NCBI GenBank assembly: GCA_902494945.1 | Contig: CABUVF010000104.1 | Coordinates: forward strand, 1-7,549 | DNA: 7,549 nt | From: an uncultured Collinsella sp. | Lineage (GTDB): Bacteria; Actinomycetota; Coriobacteriia; Coriobacteriales; Coriobacteriaceae | Direction of reading: 5' to 3' | Part shown: piece by piece, positions 6,718-7,549 of the stretch | Layout: every line of letters begins with the position of its first letter | Numbering within the stretch: the stretch's first letter is position 1 | The notes under the pieces: generated by a model | Database searches by the model: none | What the model was told of the DNA's origin: nothing | What the model saw: only the letters and a program-made list of their open reading frames with translations | Position numbers and translations under genes: made by a program

Positions 6718-6810
6718 CCCGCCAGAGCGGCAATCTGCCTTTCAACTTCGGCGGCATGACCAAAAGGTCAATGCCGCCTTGTTTCAAGGCACCTTGCTCG
6801 CTCTGGCGGG
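6718..6810. repeat. Perfect 12-bp inverted repeat enclosing the terminator hairpin
   Basis: CCCGCCAGAGCG (6718-6729) and CGCTCTGGCGGG (6799-6810) are exact reverse complements 69 nt apart. Just inside, GCAA (6730-6733) can extend pairing with TTGC (6794-6797) past one unpaired T. The enclosed DNA carries the hairpin at 6750-6778 and a 6-bp hairpin GCCTTG-TTT-CAAGGC (6776-6790) that competes for its 3' arm. This could be a long-stem RNA fold or a small ~93-bp repeat element with inverted ends. No target-site duplication is evident. Confidence 0.7.
6750..6784 (+). terminator. Probable Rho-independent terminator of rpoD
   Basis: GGCGGCAT (6750-6757) pairs perfectly with ATGCCGCC (6771-6778). 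GACC (6758-6761) pairs with GGTC (6766-6769) around an AAAA loop, with one bulged A at 6770. The stem is followed by TTGTTT, a short imperfect T-tract. It lies 78 nt after the rpoD stop. On the minus strand the stem is followed by GAAGTTGAAAGG, a poorer tail, so the + direction is favoured. Confidence 0.68.
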
Positions 6811-6824
6811 CTTTCGCTGTCGTT

Positions 6825-6849
6825 GCCAAAACAACGTCGTTCCCTTGGC
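6825..6849. repeat. Short interrupted palindrome
   Basis: GCCAA (6825-6829) and TTGGC (6845-6849) flank AACG-T-CGTT (6833-6841), all symmetric about position 6837. The arms are short and separated by a 3-nt mismatch on each side. It could be an incidental palindrome or a weak binding site. Confidence 0.3.
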
Positions 6850-6899
6850 TGGCTTAAAGTGGCGCTTGTACCTGTGGCGTTGCCATCGCTGCCGAAGGC

Positions 6900-6951
6900 G
6901 GCAGCTGGGGACGTTCCTTTTCTGCCGGCAGTTGGGGACACTCCTTGTGCC
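6900..6951. repeat. Two tandem copies of a ~26-bp GGCA...TGCC unit with GGGGAC core
   Basis: Copy 1 (6900-6926, 27 nt) and copy 2 (6927-6951, 25 nt) abut. They share GGCAG, then TGGGGAC, then TCCTT, and both end TGCC, so each unit has inverted ends GGCA/TGCC and could form a small hairpin. They differ at C/T after GGCAG, GT/AC after GGGGAC, and a 2-nt length difference before TGCC. GCGTTGCCATCG (6877-6888) and GCGTTGCATCG (6953-6963) are near-identical direct repeats flanking the pair. No coding role is apparent. Short GGGGAC-containing intergenic repeats are a reminder of REP-like sequences mobilised by RAYT transposases, but that link is inference. Confidence 0.7.
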
Positions 6952-6970
6952 AGCGTTGCATCGAGTGCTT

Positions 6971-7142
6971 GGGAAGATGCGACCCGGTTTTTGGCCGAAT
7001 AGTGGGTCGCATTTTCCGAATGGGGTGGGTTGCGGAAAGTGCGACCCGGAATATTACTCTGAAACGGGATGCGTTTTCCCTGATGCGCCTCAAACGGAAA
7101 GCGCATCCCATTCCGGAGCTCCAAAACGGGATGCGCTTTCTG
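6971..7142. repeat. Ordered array of six alternating ~15-bp inverted units (three 48-bp palindromic elements)
   Basis: Six units of the form GGG-(TC/AT)-GC-(A/G)-(T/C)-TTTCCG alternate strictly in orientation: 6971-6985 (-), 7004-7018 (+), 7033-7047 (-), 7066-7080 (+), 7095-7109 (-), 7128-7142 (+). The gaps are exactly 18, 14, 18, 14 and 18 nt, so the pair repeats every 62 bp. The first three units are of the GGGTCGCA type and the last three of the GGGATGCG type. Spacer sequences mostly differ, except that GAAAC before unit 4 resembles AAAAC before unit 6. Elements 6971-7018 and 7095-7142 can each fold into a long hairpin, and both have a palindrome exactly at the centre (GGCC 6993-6996; GGAGCTCC 7115-7122). 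The array starts 298 nt after the rpoD stop and ends 41 nt before the convergent phosphatase stop. Together with the hairpins and the GGGGAC tandem pair it accounts for most of this gene-free gap. Confidence 0.85.
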
Positions 7143-7183
7143 CGCGGAAGAATTGTCGCAGCTGCGTTAAACAGTGTCGCTCG

Positions 7184-7549
7184 TTACTCGTCCAGGATCA
7201 GCGCTGCGAGCTCGTCCTGGGTGTCCACCACGTAGTCGGCGCCGGTGGCTTCCAGCTCTGCGCGGCCGCGGAAGCCCCAGCTGACGCCCGCGCTCTTAAG
7301 GCCGGCGTTGTGACCGGTCAGAACATCGACATTGGAATCGCCCACATAGAGCGTGGTCGCCGGATTGGCGCCCAGCTCTTCCATCACATGCAGCGTGACG
7401 GGTGCTTCGGGCTTGGGCGGAAACGCATCGACACGGCCCTGCACCAGCGCAAAGCGCTCGGAACCAAAATACTTTTCGATAAGCGGAGCCGCCGAGACGT
7501 GGTCCTTGTTAGTGAGCACGGCAAGCTGAACGCCCGCGGCGCGCAAGCG
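7184..7549 (-). CDS. HAD-superfamily phosphatase, phosphoglycolate phosphatase-like (N-terminus beyond window)
   Basis: The minus-strand frame is open to the window edge and stops with TAA at 7186-7184, leaving 121 C-terminal residues. HAD motif II is VLTNK (T13 of the fragment). Motif III lysine is in PPKPEAP (K46), typical of the Gph/PGMB subfamily (KPxP-like). Motif IV is YVGDSNVDV (D71, D75), the Mg2+-binding acidic pair. It ends WGFRGRAELEATGADYVVDTQDELAALI, the usual Gph C-terminal pattern. The catalytic DxD motif I and the cap domain lie outside the window, so substrate cannot be judged: phosphoglycolate, a sugar phosphate, pyrophosphate or another small phosphoester are all possible. 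A TTG at 7546 is not a credible start because homology continues upstream. The gene converges on rpoD across a 511-bp gap full of repeats. The nearest hairpin past its stop is the 7095-7142 element. Confidence 0.88.
   Translation of the reverse strand, partial: RLRAAGVQLAVLTNKDHVSAAPLIEKYFGSERFALVQGRVDAFPPKPEAPVTLHVMEELGANPATTLYVGDSNVDVLTGHNAGLKSAGVSWGFRGRAELEATGADYVVDTQDELAALILDE

Noticed and set aside
6718..6810. Insertion sequence or complete MITE
   Set aside because: The 12-bp inverted ends are suggestive, but there is no transposase and no visible target-site duplication, so it is reported only as an inverted repeat.
6971..7142. CRISPR array
   Set aside because: Units are only ~15 bp and alternate in orientation, spacers are 14 or 18 nt, and no cas genes are present. 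CRISPR repeats are same-orientation, usually 23-47 nt, with ~30-nt spacers.
6768..7235. Small open frames on both strands over the repeat region (6768-7124 minus, 6945-7235 plus)
   Set aside because: They run through the palindromic repeats and hairpins, have no convincing SD, and the plus-strand one ends inside the phosphatase gene. Repeat structure explains the sequence better.
1..7549. Defence, toxin-antitoxin, secretion or biosynthetic system
   Set aside because: All coding sequence is explained by housekeeping genes with intact motifs. No accessory gene or compositional break is visible apart from the repeat-filled gap.

Overview
The window reads as a core, vertically inherited chromosomal region of a moderately GC-rich bacterium. 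My best guess is an actinobacterium of class Coriobacteriia, Collinsella-like. This is inferred from codon bias, the rbfA-nrnA-truB-ribF order leading straight into dnaG-rpoD, and the character of the proteins. No rRNA or other taxonomic marker is present, so the assignment is tentative.

Layout. Five genes run on the + strand with almost no gaps: the 3' end of a likely rbfA (1-123), an NrnA-type DHH phosphoesterase (116-1159), truB (1175-2107), ribF (2104-3111) and dnaG (3104-5212). Three of the four junctions overlap (8, 4 and 8 bp) and the fourth gap is 15 bp, so they look like one translationally coupled operon. A 110-bp gap carrying a plausible extended -10 promoter and a good Shine-Dalgarno leads to the primary sigma factor gene rpoD (5323-6672). 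On the minus strand, a HAD-family phosphatase (7184 to the window edge) converges on rpoD.

How the genes fit together. RbfA (30S maturation) and TruB (tRNA psi55) serve translation. NrnA recycles short RNA and pAp. RibF makes FMN and FAD. DnaG primes replication and RpoD directs housekeeping transcription. This resembles the left part of the infB operon joined to the dnaG-rpoD part of the classical macromolecular-synthesis operon.

The 511-bp convergent gap 6673-7183 is the only non-routine part. It holds a perfect 12-bp hairpin, a terminator-like hairpin enclosed by a second perfect 12-bp inverted repeat, two tandem copies of a ~26-bp GGCA...TGCC unit with a GGGGAC core, and an ordered array of six ~15-bp units in strictly alternating orientation (6971-7142). 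In that array the spacer lengths are exactly 18, 14, 18, 14 and 18 nt, while most spacer sequence differs. I found no coding gene, defence system, CRISPR, tRNA or insertion sequence in the window. The repeat array is the signal most worth following.
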